Positions 6,753-16,522 of a stretch of DNA of 64,000 bases are shown piece by piece (the first letter of the stretch is position 1; the number at the start of each line of letters is the position of its first letter). The position numbers were made by a program, and so were the translations under genes. The DNA is taken from the NCBI GenBank assembly GCA_963738445.1, contig CAVTWS010000011.1, positions 534,930 to 598,929 of the forward strand, written 5' to 3'. The notes under the pieces are model-generated. The model was not told where the DNA came from, did not search any database, and saw only the letters and a list, made by a program, of their open reading frames with translations. The DNA comes from CAVTWS01 sp963738445. Lineage in GTDB: Bacteria; Actinomycetota; Acidimicrobiia; Acidimicrobiales; SHLQ01.

Positions 6753-9581
6753 TCACGCTTTCGTGCCGACCTCGGCGGCGAGCGCGGCGGCCAACGCGGT
6801 TCGGCTGGTCACACCCAGCTTGGCGAGAGAGTGCGAGACGTGCGTCTCGACGGTCCGACGCGAAATGTAGAGACGCTCGGCGATCACCGGGTTCGAGTGG
6901 CCCTTGGCCACGAGCTCGGCGATGGCGCGCTCGGTCGGGGTGAGCGAGCTCCATCCGGTCGTCGGCCGGCTGCGGCGACCGCGGGCCCCCGGTCGTCGTC
7001 CCAACTCTCGCAACTGGGCCTGGATGCGGCGCTGGTGGAGGCCGGCGCCCATCTGGTCGGCGACCGTCAACGCCGTTTCGAGGTGGTCGCCGGCACGACC
7101 GGGATCCGACACCATGAGCAACCGGGCGGCGAATCGATTGCTGTTGATGGCGTCGAGCGGTCGGACCCCCGACGCGTACATGTCGGCCGCGCGTGACACG
7201 GCCGGCCCGTTCCCGTCGAACGCGCCGGTGGCGAACTCGTGAGCAGCGTCGGTCAGGGGCCGTGGACTCCGGCTGCGCAGCTCGGCCAGGACGTCCACCA
7301 GCAGCTCCAAGCGGGCCCGGTCGTGATCGGCGAACACCGGCACCATGTCGGTCGCGAGCGAGGGCAGGAACGCGATGTGGCGAATGGCGTACACCTCCTC
7401 GAGCAACGTGCCGAACCAGGTGACGGCCGCCGCGCTGTCACCTCGTTCGGCGGCCAGGAGGCCTTCGAGCTGCAGGAGGAACTGCAAGCCGACCCGGTTG
7501 CCGCTGTGGCTCAACGCGTCCCAGAGCGAGCGGGCGGACGACGTCGCTTCGTCGATGTCGCCACGGTGGAAGTCGATGAGGGCGAGAAGGGTCCTCGACT
7601 GCATGGCGCCGAGACCGGTCGGGAACTCGATTCGTTCGGCCTCGACGGCGACGTGGGCCCGGGCGTTGTCCCAGTTCCCGGAGACGAAGTGCAGCAGCAC
7701 GGCGGTGTCGTTGTGGAACTCGGCGAGGGTGGGGACTCCCAGCTCCTCGCAGCGGCGAGCGCCCTGTCCCGCGGCGACCACGGCATCCGCCAGACGGTCG
7801 GCATGGAGGTAGGCGAGCGCCAGGTAGGCCCGGGCACCGCGCCGCTCGGCATCGGGGTCGGAGAGGGAGACGGACACGGCCCGCTCACCGGCGACGATGC
7901 CGTCGTCGACGTAGCCCTGGATGCTCCTGACGCGCGACAGGATGCTGTGCACCATCGTCGCGGTGACGGGATCGGTGTCGCCGACGATGTCGAGCACCGG
8001 ACGGACCTGGACCATCGCCGCGTCGAGCTCCGCGGCCCAGACGCGGGCCCCGGCCGCCTCGCCGACGAGTCGATGGGTGTCGATGTCGTCGGGGTCTGCC
8101 CCGTCGAGGGCGCCGCTCCACTCCTCGGCGGCCTCGTGGGCGCGGCCCTGGAGGAAGAGGGCCAATCCGAGACTGCGCCGGAGTCGCCGACTCAATGTCG
8201 GGTCCGCCGTGCCGCCGAGGGAGGCTCGCGCCCGTTGCTCGGCGTCATCGAGCCGACCCGCCCAGTTGAGCGACTGCAGCAGGTCTGCGATCACACGCGA
8301 CCGGGCCGGGTCTCCGACGGGGAGCAGTTCGAGCGCCCGCTCGAGGTATTCCACCGACATCGAGGGGGAGGTGCCGGCGATCGCCACGCCGGCGCGTTCC
8401 AGCCATCCGGCCGCCTCGGAGTCGACGGCGCGTGCCCCGGCCGAGAACTGGGTGGCGATCCGGAGCAGATCGCTGCCCCGTCGGGCGAGCAGCCGCCCGG
8501 CCTCGTGGTGCATGCCGCGGCGGATCGCGGGCGGGATGTCGTCGTAGATGGCGCGACGGATCAGATCGTGGCGGAACCGGAGGCGATGGTCCGTGGCATC
8601 GAGCAGCCCGGCATCGGTCGCAGCGGCGACGGAGTGGCGGGTCGGACCCTCGTCGGCGCCGAGCAACTCGGCGACCTCGGCGACATCGAACGAGGCGCCG
8701 AAGATGGCGCCCGCCCGCAGCGCGTCGAGACCACCGGCCAACTGGCGGACGCGGCGGAGCAGACCGCCACGGTCGGCCTGGTCGAGCTCGTCCAGGGCCG
8801 ACGATTCACCACCGGATCGGGCGACGAGGCGCAGGAGCTCCAGGAGGAAGAACGGGTTGCCGCCGGCCTCTCCCAGTCGGGCGAGCGTGTCGGCGCTCGG
8901 CGATGCACCCAGGGCATCACGGGCCAAGGCGGCGACGTCGTGACGCTCGAGGGGTTGGATCCGAAGGGTCTCGGCACCCAGCTGGTCGAGCTGGTCGAGG
9001 AGGCGGTCGAGCTCGGTCGAGCCGGGGGAGGAGCGCAGCCCGAGCACGACGCACAGTGGGTCGTGGTGGAACCGTCGCACCAGCGCGAGCACGGTCGACA
9101 GCGTGGGCACGTCGGCCCAATGCACATCGTCGAGCACGATCAGCATCGGACCGGCGGACAATCGGGCACCGACGAGGTCGACGATCGCTTCCTGGGCCAA
9201 GAAGCGGGAGTCAGGACCGTGAGAGGTCGAGATGGCATCGACGAGATTGGCCGACGATGGTGAGGCGACCAGTGCGGCGATGTGCCGGCAGGCGTCGTCC
9301 GGGCTGCTGGTCCAACACCGCAGGGCGTCGACGAGCACCCCGAAGGGTCGGCCGCGCTCCAGCTCCTCGACCGCGGCCATCGCGGTGCGCCATCCCCGAG
9401 CCGCGGCGGCACGCTGCGCGTACTCGGCCAGATGGGACTTGCCCAGACCGGCGTCGCCCGTCAGGACGATGCAGCCACCCTGACCGAGCGTGGTCCGGTC
9501 GATGAGCATGTCGATTCGGGCCAGCTCCGTGTCTCGACCTCTCGTGACCGGCGTCGGGCCCGGTGGGGGAGCGTGTCTCAA
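6753..9581 (-). CDS. Large LuxR-family transcriptional regulator with AAA/NACHT-like ATPase (LAL type)
   Basis: About 942 residues. Order: RGRDTELARID then Walker A TGDAGLGKSHLAEYAQ (about residue 45), Walker B MLIVLDDVHWADV (about 140), a long helical TPR-like middle, and a C-terminal LuxR helix-turn-helix (LTPTERAIAELVAKGHSN, RRTVETHVSHSLAKLGV). LAL regulators sense a ligand through the ATPase/TPR part and activate nearby operons. The frame stays open to 10280, but the region upstream of 9581 overlaps the divergent zinc-ribbon gene; a TTG at 9581 with GAGG six bases ahead fits the conserved N-terminus. Start uncertain by tens of codons. Confidence 0.85.
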   Translation of the reverse strand: MRHAPPPGPTPVTRGRDTELARIDMLIDRTTLGQGGCIVLTGDAGLGKSHLAEYAQRAAAARGWRTAMAAVEELERGRPFGVLVDALRCWTSSPDDACRHIAALVASPSSANLVDAISTSHGPDSRFLAQEAIVDLVGARLSAGPMLIVLDDVHWADVPTLSTVLALVRRFHHDPLCVVLGLRSSPGSTELDRLLDQLDQLGAETLRIQPLERHDVAALARDALGASPSADTLARLGEAGGNPFFLLELLRLVARSGGESSALDELDQADRGGLLRRVRQLAGGLDALRAGAIFGASFDVAEVAELLGADEGPTRHSVAAATDAGLLDATDHRLRFRHDLIRRAIYDDIPPAIRRGMHHEAGRLLARRGSDLLRIATQFSAGARAVDSEAAGWLERAGVAIAGTSPSMSVEYLERALELLPVGDPARSRVIADLLQSLNWAGRLDDAEQRARASLGGTADPTLSRRLRRSLGLALFLQGRAHEAAEEWSGALDGADPDDIDTHRLVGEAAGARVWAAELDAAMVQVRPVLDIVGDTDPVTATMVHSILSRVRSIQGYVDDGIVAGERAVSVSLSDPDAERRGARAYLALAYLHADRLADAVVAAGQGARRCEELGVPTLAEFHNDTAVLLHFVSGNWDNARAHVAVEAERIEFPTGLGAMQSRTLLALIDFHRGDIDEATSSARSLWDALSHSGNRVGLQFLLQLEGLLAAERGDSAAAVTWFGTLLEEVYAIRHIAFLPSLATDMVPVFADHDRARLELLVDVLAELRSRSPRPLTDAAHEFATGAFDGNGPAVSRAADMYASGVRPLDAINSNRFAARLLMVSDPGRAGDHLETALTVADQMGAGLHQRRIQAQLRELGRRPGARGRRSRPTTGWSSLTPTERAIAELVAKGHSNPVIAERLYISRRTVETHVSHSLAKLGVTSRTALAAALAAEVGTKA

Positions 9582-9778
9582 GCGTGCCTCGTGCAGGAGG
9601 TGTCGGTGGTGGCGACAGCGGATGGGTGGGCGATGACGGCCGTGGGCCGCCCGAACATACCCGCAGTGTCGTCGTGGTTCACCTGCGGAGGACACGTTGG
9701 GTCGAATTCGCCCCAGACCTTCAGTCCGATGGGCGCCGGTCGAAAGGGGTTGGACAGGCGAAGTAACGAGGAGGCCCC

Positions 9779-10003
9779 ATGACGACACGAGGTGCACGCG
9801 CACCCGGATCCGACCTGCTCGCGCCCCCCACTCGACCCCGGCGAGCGACGCGCTACTCGTGTGAGACCTGCTCGGTGGGTTGGACCGATCACTCCGGGCG
9901 TTCGTCGTGCTGGATCTGTGGCCAGCCCGGTGAAGGGGTCCGGATGATCTCGTTGATCGGGGGTCCGGGCGACATCGTCGACCGGGGCGCGATCGACTTC
10001 TGA
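9779..10003 (+). CDS. Small zinc-ribbon protein
   Basis: A 74-residue protein divergent from the LuxR gene. It has two Cys pairs, YSCETC (about residue 26) and SCWICGQPG (about residue 44), spaced as in a zinc ribbon, and a hydrophobic tail MISLIGGPGDIVDRG. A strong ribosome site (GAGGAGG) lies six bases before the ATG. Function unknown; the 197-base gap between it and the LuxR start may hold regulatory sites for both. Confidence 0.7.
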   Translation: MTTRGARAPGSDLLAPPTRPRRATRYSCETCSVGWTDHSGRSSCWICGQPGEGVRMISLIGGPGDIVDRGAIDF

Positions 10004-10135
10004 CGGACGGGCGGACGAGCTCCGCGCGAGCTCCGGCACTCCCTCTGGGATCAACGGCCCGGATCGATGGGTCATCAGTACCTATTCGGTGCCATGAGAT
10101 AGCACGAAACCACGCTGGAGCGCGAGGCTGGCCGC

Positions 10136-10936
10136 ATGGCCGGACTTCCCCCTCCCCCCGGGACTCGCCGTGTGGCGCCGGTACGTTCGATTCGACGCAG
10201 CCGTGCCGCGTTCGCGGCGTTGTTGAGCGTGGCGACGATGGGCGCCGCGATCCGGGTGGCCGTGGCGTCACCGGGCGCACCGGGCCCGGTCCCCGTGCAG
10301 ATCGGATCGGCCCTGGTGGTCGAATCCAGCGGCGACGACCCCGAAGGCGACGTCGGGGTCGATGCCCGGTCCGTGGCCCAGGCGGCCGTGGCGACGGTGA
10401 CCGGACGGGCCTGTGAGGGACACACCGGCGGGTCGGGCTGGTACCTGGCCGACGGCCGGCTGGTCACGGCGTCGCACGTTGTCGATGGCGCCTCGGCGGT
10501 CCTCGTCCAGGGGGCCGGCGGTGTGGCCCACGGCGATCTGGAGCGCATGTCCTGGCCGGTGGGTGATCTGTCGGTCGCCGCGGTCGACGCCGTCGTCGCC
10601 GAGCCCCTGGCGTTGGGGGAGAACCCCGACGTCGGCGATTCGGCGGTGATGGCCGGGATCGCCCGGGACGGTCGTGTCCACGTCGTGCCCGGCACCGTCA
10701 TCGCCGTGGTGCCCGCCTCCGATTTCGGGCTCGACGGTGACCGCCTCATCGTGGTGGACACCCTCGTGGAGCCGGGGATGTCCGGCGGGCCGACCGTCGG
10801 AACCGACGGACGGGTCATCGGTGTCATCCGGGCGGTGGAGCAGGCCAGTGGGGTGACCCTCGTGACCCCGGTCGAGGAGCTCTGGGTGCTGCTCGACGTG
10901 AACCGGGAGCCGATGGTCGCCGTCGACTGCGACTGA
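10136..10936 (+). CDS. Membrane-anchored or secreted trypsin-like serine protease
   Basis: A 266-residue protein with a basic N-terminus and hydrophobic segment (about residues 25-45), so exported or anchored. The catalytic triad of a chymotrypsin-fold (S1/S1C) protease can be placed: His in TASHVVDGA, Asp in VGDLSVAAVDAV and Ser in EPGMSGGPTVGTDG. A GSGWYL strand precedes the His as in HtrA/MarP-like enzymes. No PDZ domain follows, so it is not a full HtrA. Probably acts on envelope proteins. The ATG at 10136 has a poor ribosome site, so the start is less sure. Confidence 0.8.
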   Translation: MAGLPPPPGTRRVAPVRSIRRSRAAFAALLSVATMGAAIRVAVASPGAPGPVPVQIGSALVVESSGDDPEGDVGVDARSVAQAAVATVTGRACEGHTGGSGWYLADGRLVTASHVVDGASAVLVQGAGGVAHGDLERMSWPVGDLSVAAVDAVVAEPLALGENPDVGDSAVMAGIARDGRVHVVPGTVIAVVPASDFGLDGDRLIVVDTLVEPGMSGGPTVGTDGRVIGVIRAVEQASGVTLVTPVEELWVLLDVNREPMVAVDCD

Positions 10937-11006
10937 CGCCGACACCAGCGGCGCGGCAACGGGAGCACCGGTCGCACGAGCCCTCCGGGAACCGGCGGTG
11001 TCCATG

Positions 11007-11012
11007 TACGGT
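11007..11012 (+). promoter_or_regulatory. Leaderless -10 box TACGGT before the thiamine diphosphokinase gene
   Basis: TACGGT, six bases, then GTG at 11019. The first GTG of the open frame (10998) lies upstream of this box, which argues for the later start. Confidence 0.4.
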
Positions 11013-11018
11013 GGCGCG

Positions 11019-11678
11019 GTGGACCGGGTGCGGCGGATCGTGGTGATCGGCGGGGGGCCGGTGGGCGACCCGGCCGATGCTGCACACCTCGGCCCGGCCC
11101 ACTTCGCACCCGTCGACCTGGTGATTGCCGCTGACTCCGGCCTCGACCGCGCCCAGTCGCTCGGCTGGCCGGTCGACATCGTCATCGGTGACTTCGATTC
11201 CGTGTCCGCCCCGGGTCTCGCCACGATCGACGCCGCCACCACGCTCGAGCGCCACCCGGCGGACAAGGATCAGACGGATCTGGAGCTGGCGCTCGACCGG
11301 GCGGCGGCACGGGGTGCCACCCACATCGACGTCCTGGCCGGCTCCGGCGGGCGCATCGATCACACGCTGGCCATCTGGCTGATCCTCGCGTCGGACCGCT
11401 ATCACTCGATCGAGGTCACGGCCCACGCCGGGCCCGACATCGTCTCGGTGGTCGTGGCCGGTCGGCCCCGCCGCCTCGGCGGCCGGAGCGGCGACGTGGT
11501 CTCACTCCTACCGGTGCACGGTCCCGCGATCGGTGTGACCACCGACGGATTGCGCTTCCCGCTGCGGTGCGAGACCCTGCCGGCGGGGTCGGGTCGGGGC
11601 GTCAGCAACCTGCTGGTGGGGACGGAAGCCGTCGTCTCGCTGGAGCAGGGGACATTGCTCGCCGTTCAACCTCACTGA
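11019..11678 (+). CDS. Thiamine diphosphokinase family protein
   Basis: About 219 residues. Motifs of thiamine pyrophosphokinase are in order: IGGGPVGD, VIAADSGLDRA (about residue 40), DIVIGDFDSVS (about 60), HPADKDQTDLELAL (about 85) and GSGGRIDHTLA (about 115). The enzyme transfers pyrophosphate from ATP to thiamine to make the TPP cofactor in the cytosol. The C-terminal half (about 150-219) matches the thiamine-binding beta domain in outline only. It is convergent with the minus-strand ABC ATPase gene ten bases downstream. Confidence 0.8.
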   Translation: MDRVRRIVVIGGGPVGDPADAAHLGPAHFAPVDLVIAADSGLDRAQSLGWPVDIVIGDFDSVSAPGLATIDAATTLERHPADKDQTDLELALDRAAARGATHIDVLAGSGGRIDHTLAIWLILASDRYHSIEVTAHAGPDIVSVVVAGRPRRLGGRSGDVVSLLPVHGPAIGVTTDGLRFPLRCETLPAGSGRGVSNLLVGTEAVVSLEQGTLLAVQPH

Positions 11679-11687
11679 GTCGGCGTC

Positions 11688-12503
11688 TCACTGAATCGGT
11701 GCCGGCGGTTCGGCGTACGCCGTGTACCGGTCGCCCCGCCGATGCAGGCGGACATCGAGGCCGAAGACGTGTGAGAGGTGGTCCGCGGTCAACGTGTCGG
11801 CGAGCGGTCCCTGAGCGACGATCGAGCCCTGCCCCAGGATCATGGCGTGGGTGAAGCCGGGCGGGATGTCCTCGACGTGATGGGTGACGAGGGCGACCGG
11901 AGGAGTGCGGGCATCGTCGGCGAGGGCGGCGAGCGTCGCCACGAGCTCCTCCCGGCCCGACAGGTCGAGGCCGGCCGTGGGTTCGTCGAGCAGGAGGACG
12001 GCCGGGTCGTTCATGAGGGCGCGGGCGATCAGCGTGCGCTGACGCTCGCCGGAGGACAAGGTGCCGAACGCCTGGTCGGCGTGCCCGGCGTTCCCGACCC
12101 GGTCCAGCAGGTCGCGGGCCCGGGTGCGGTCGCCGTCGTCGTAGGTGTGCCACCACGGTTCGAGGGCGCCGAATCGGGCGGTCATGACCACGTCGGCCGC
12201 GCTCAGTGTCGGGCGTAGCTGAGCGGCCAACGCGGCCGACGAGACACCGACTCGCGCCCGCAGGCGCCGGACATCGGTCCGACCCAGTTGCTCGCCGAGG
12301 ACGGTCACCGTGCCCGTGCTCGGGATGCAGGTACAGGCCCGCGACCTGGAGCAGGGTCGACTTCCCGCCGCCGTTCGGGCCGACGATCACCCACCGTTGA
12401 CCGGACTGCACCTCCCAGTCGACCGCCGTCAGGATCGTGCGGCCTTCGCCGGTGCGGACCGAGACGCCCCGCAGTTCGAGGACACGTTCATGGCGACGTT
12501 CAT
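11688..12503 (-). CDS. ABC transporter ATP-binding protein, frameshifted near 12320
   Basis: Two frames make one ATPase. The N-terminal piece has LRGVSVRTGEGRTIL and Walker A VGPNGGGKSTLLQVAGLYL; the C-terminal piece (from 12308) has the signature GTLSSGERQRTLIARAL, Walker B AVLLLDEPTAGLDL and the H-loop ALVTHHVEDI. It resembles the metal/iron-complex or PhnK-like importer ATPases. A break near 12320 changes frame (LYLHP to STGTVTVLGEQLG), and a second small shift near the start is needed because the ATG at 12503 is out of frame with the Walker A. No permease partner is visible, only the exporter genes upstream. Confidence 0.75.
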
Positions 12504-12513
12504 GAGCGACCGC

Positions 12514-14550
12514 TCACGAGCCGTCGACGTTTCCGGCGGTGCCGTTGGCGTCGGGATCGACGGTGTCGCCGGCGTCGGGATCGACGGTGTCGCCGGCGTC
12601 GGGATCGACGGTACGCGGGTCGACGGTGGGTGGGCCAGCAGGTCGCGTACATGTGGGCGAAATGGCCCTCGCTGGCCACGAGTTGATCGCGGGGTCCGAA
12701 CTCGATCACCCGCCCGCCGTCGACCACCGCGATGCGATCGGCGCGCATGGCGGTGGCCAGTCGGTGGGCGATGATGATCGCCGTGCGGCCCTCGAGCACG
12801 CGGTCGAGGGCGCGCTCGACCCGGCGCTCGGAGTGCAGGTCGAGGTTCGAGGTCGCCTCGTCGAGGAGCAGCACGCGGGGCCGGGCGAGGAAGGCGCGGG
12901 CCAGGGCGAGCAGCTGGCGTTCGCCGGAGGACAGCGACACGCCCCGCTCGTGGACGATGCGCGTCGAGCCCGTCGGGCAGGCGGTCGACCAGGTCGTCGT
13001 CAGCCCGACGGCGTCGAGCACGCCTCCAGGAGCTCGTCGTCGGTCGGCGTCGGGGTCGCCGAAGGCGAGGTTGTCGCGGACCGTGCCGTCGAACAGGAAC
13101 GGCTCCTGCGGCACGACGCCGAGCTGGCGCCGCAGCGACGCGAGGGTGACGTCGCGGAGGTCGTGGCCATCGATGAGCACGCGTGCCTGCTGGCGGGTCG
13201 TAGAAGCGGGTGACCAGCTTGGCGATGGTGGACTTGCCGGCGCCCGGTGGGCCCGACGAGGGCGACCGTCTCGCCGGCGGCGATCTCAGGTCGACGTCGT
13301 GCAGCACCGGCCGGCGGGGTCGTAGCCGAACGTGACGTCGTCGAGCTCGACGTCGCCCGCTGATCGGCGGCAGGGCGATGGCGTCGGGACGCTCGGGCAC
13401 CGACGGGTCGGTGGCCGAGGAGGTCGCGGAGCTTGTCGACGGCGGCCTGCCCGCTGGTAGGTGGTGTACAGCTGCACGAGCTGCTGGATCGGGGCGAAGA
13501 ACGCCGTCAGGTACAGCACGAAGGCCGCGAGCTCGCCGATGCGTAGAGCTGGCCGTCGAGCACCATCTTGCCGCCGACGCAGCAGGATCACGCCTGGCCG
13601 AGCATGCCGACGGCTTCGGTGCCCGGTGCGTAGATCGCGGCGCCCGCCCGACGGCGAGAGTTGGCGTCCCGGTGGTCGCCGACGATGTTGCGGTGGTCGC
13701 ACGACGTTGTGACGGCGGCGGTTGTGCGCGGCGATGACCCGGACGCCGGCGAGGCTCTCCTGCAGGTCGGACAGCACGTCGGCGATGCGGTCGCGCACCC
13801 GCCCGTAGCCCCTGATCCGACGCCGTCGGAACCATAAGCGTGAGCGCCAGCGGTGACCGGCACGACCACGAGCAGCGTGATGCGCGGCCAGGGTCGGGTC
13901 ATGCGCGAACAGGACGCCGGTGATGACGACGAGCGTCAGCCCTGCACGGCGAAGTTGACCAGACCTTCCTGGAACAGCTGCGTCAGCGCCTCGATGTCGC
14001 TGGTCATCCGCGTCATCAGGACGCCGGCCTTCTCCTCGGTGTAGAAGTCGAGCGACTGGCGTTGGAGGTGGGAGAAGACCCGCACGCGCAGTTCGTACAT
14101 GAGGCTTCTCGCCGAGGCGCCCGGTGTAGCCGATCCGAATCGCCGGTGCTCGACACGCGGCAGCCCGACGCTCGCCACGTAGACGCCGGACACGCGACCA
14201 GGAGCGACGCCCGTGTCACGATCGAGCGATGCCGTGATCGATGCCGAGCTGGGTGAGCATCGGTCCGGCCTGCAGGGACAGCGTCTCGACGACCACGAGA
14301 AGGAACGCGCCGACCAGCGCCCACCGGTGCGGGCCGAGGAACGTCCGGAGCGTGAACGGTCGGCGGTCGTAGTGCACCGGGCTGAACACGATCGACGGCG
14401 CCGCGTGGACGGGTTCGCGCTCGAGGACCTCGTCGATCCGCACGGCGAGGTCACCGGGGACGCCGGCGTGCGGGGAGGCCGGCGGCCTGGTTGGCCTGGA
14501 GCGGCGCTGGGGCCACCGAAGCCGCCGCGGCGGACGCCGAACATGGCCAT
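12514..14550 (-). CDS. ABC exporter half-transporter (permease-ATPase fusion), many frameshifts
   Basis: Recognisable pieces in at least eight frame changes: MAMFGVRRGGFGGPSAAP (start overlapping the previous stop as TGATG), FTLRTFLGPHRWALVGAFLL, LMYELRVRVFSHLQRQSLDF, DRIADVLSDLQESLAGVRV, FVLYLTAFFAPIQQLVQLY, Walker A SSGPPGAGKSTIAKLVTRFY, QEPFLFDGTVRDNLAFGD, signature SLSSGERQLLALARAFLA, Walker B RVLLLDEATSNLDL and IIIAHRL. This is a type IV (MsbA/LmrA-like) exporter of about 680 residues. All core motifs remain, so the breaks look like sequence errors rather than old decay, but I cannot exclude a pseudogene. It forms a probable heterodimer with the gene upstream. Confidence 0.7.
12550..12612. 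repeat. 24-bp tandem repeat in the 3' end of the ABC exporter gene
   Basis: GTCGGGATCGACGGTGTCGC (first 20 bases of the unit) begins at 12550, 12574 and, in part, 12598. In the likely exporter frame it encodes a C-terminal VDPDAGDT octapeptide repeat just before the stop at 12514-12516. Confidence 0.8.
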
Positions 14551-16500
14551 CAGTCGTCGTCCGATCCGTCGGGTTCGGACGCCAGCACCGCGGCATAACG
14601 AGGCTCGGTCGCGAGCAGCCGGCGTGGGTGCCCGAGGCGACGATGCGGCCACCGTCGAGCAGGACGACGCGGTCGGCGAGTGCGATGGTGCTGAGTCGAT
14701 GCGCGATCAGGATCGTGGTGCGGTGGCCCAGGCGGGCCTTCAGCGCGTGGTGGATCTGTTCTTCGACGACGACGTCGATGGCGCTGGTGGCGTCGTCGAG
14801 GACCAGCACCGCCGGGTCGGTGAGCAGCACTCGGGCGATGACGATCCGCTGGCGTTGCCCGCCCGACAACGTGTAGCCGCGCTCGCCCACGACCTCGTCG
14901 AAGCCGAGTGGCAGCTGCTCGATGAAGCGTGCGGGCCTGGGCGGCTTCCGCCGCCGCGATGACCTCCTCACGAGACGCTCCGGGCCGTCCGAAGGCGATG
15001 TTGTCGTGGATCGAGGCCGAGAACAGGAACGGTTCGTCGAGTGACGAAGCCCACATGATGACGGAGGCTGCGCATGGTGATGTCTCGGACGTCGTGACCG
15101 TCGAGCAGGACCGCCCCGGCGCCTGGCGGTGCACCCGGGGGTGGATCCTCCACGTCGTAGAAGCGGCCGACGAGGCGGGCCAGGGTCGACTTGCCCGAGC
15201 CGGTCCGACCGACGACGGCGAGGGTCTCGCCGGGCGCGACGACCAGGTCGAGGCCGTTCAGCACCATCGGCCCCGGATCGCCCGTCGGGGTGGGGGTCGG
15301 GTACCGGAAGGCCACCGACCGCATCTCGATCCGACCGTCCGCGTTCATCAGGTCCGGCGCTCCGGGACGGTCCTGAACGTCGGGCTGCTCGTCGAGCACC
15401 TGCATGATCCGACCCGCCGCCGCCGAAGCTCGCTCGTACTGGAGGATCAGGAACCCGAGCAGGCGAAACGGGGTCTGGATCATGATCACGTAGGTGTTGA
15501 AGGCGACCAGCGTGCCCACGCTGACCTCGCCCTCGATCGCCAGGTGTCCGCCGTAGAGGAGGACGATCGCCATGGAGAGGCGGGGCAGCGCCTCGATCAA
15601 CGGGTTGAAGCGAGCTCGACTCTTCACCGCTTCGATCTGTGACCATCGGAGGCGTTGGGCGGCGGCCGCCAAGAGGTTGATCTGCCGCTCCTCGGCGGCG
15701 AAGGAGCGAACGACGCGCACGCCCTGGACGTTCTCGTCGACGATGGTCGCGACCTCGGCCTCGCGCGCCTGGCCGACCCACGTCAGCGGGAAGACCTCGT
15801 CGCGCATCCGTTGACCGAAGACGTACACCAGGGGCATCGTCACCACGGCCACCAACGCCAACGTCACATGGATCTGCAGCATGAAAGCGAACGCGAGGAC
15901 GAACATGAGCGACGAGGTGACGACCAGCGGACCGAACGACAGCAGGAGCTGCAGCGAGCGGATGTCGGAGTTGGCGCGCGAGATCACCTGACCCGATTGC
16001 GTGCGGTCGTAATACGAGAACGACAACGTCGTGAGGTGCTCGTACATCAGGGCCCGGAGGTCGGTCTCCACCTCGTAGGCGACGCGGAAGAGGTTGTACC
16101 GGTACGCGTAACCGAGGACCGCACGAACGACGGCGAGCACGACGATCGTGACCACGTAGGGCGCGAGCCGGTCCGATCGGTCGGTCAGGGCGGCGTCGAT
16201 GCCACTGCGCACCACCGCCGGCACGGCCACCTGAACGGCCATACCGGCGATCCCCGCGGTCAGCGAGAGCGTCAGCACCGTCCGGTGGGCCCGGACCAAT
16301 GGCAGGAACCGTCGCCACCACACTTCGTCGGGATCGGACCCGATACCCACCCCGGAAGGCTCGAAACGCGCCGTCTCGGCGACGGGTTCGAAACGCGACG
16401 AGAGCTCCTCGCGGGTCGCATCGGTGGTGGCGGTCACGTCGTGCAGTATCTCCACACGGTCCGCCGAGCGCACATCGGCGGTTCGGGGCCCCGGGTCCAC
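14550..16500 (-). CDS. ABC exporter half-transporter (permease-ATPase fusion), frameshifted near 15045, 14935 and 14620
   Basis: The intact frame 14968-16500 carries about 100 leading residues, a six-helix membrane domain (RTVLTLSLTAGIAGMAVQVA onward) and the ATPase start with Walker A VVGRTGSGKSTLARLVGRFY. Further pieces follow in other frames: DEPFLFSASIHDNIAFGRPG, FIEQLPLGFDEVVGERGYTL, signature LSGGQRQRIVIARVLL, Walker B AVLVLDDATSAIDV (note DD in place of DE at the catalytic position) and a last frame ending LLATEPRYAAVLASEPDGSD. DD suggests this is the degenerate site of a heterodimeric exporter, paired with the gene 12514-14550. GTG 16500 follows GAGGAGAC. Confidence 0.78.
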
Positions 16501-16510
16501 GTCTCCTCGC

Positions 16511-16516
16511 TATCCT
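16511..16516 (+). promoter_or_regulatory. -10 box TATCCT of a leaderless gene with a non-standard start
   Basis: TATCCT (16511-16516), then GCCGCC, then ATC at 16523, exactly the spacing seen before GTG/ATG starts elsewhere. The same stretch serves the divergent exporter gene as its leader. Confidence 0.4.
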
Positions 16517-16522
16517 GCCGCC

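Noticed and set aside
7239..9263. 674-residue plus-strand open frame inside the LuxR gene
   Set aside because: Low-complexity composition with no recognisable motif; the opposite strand has Walker A/B and a LuxR helix-turn-helix.
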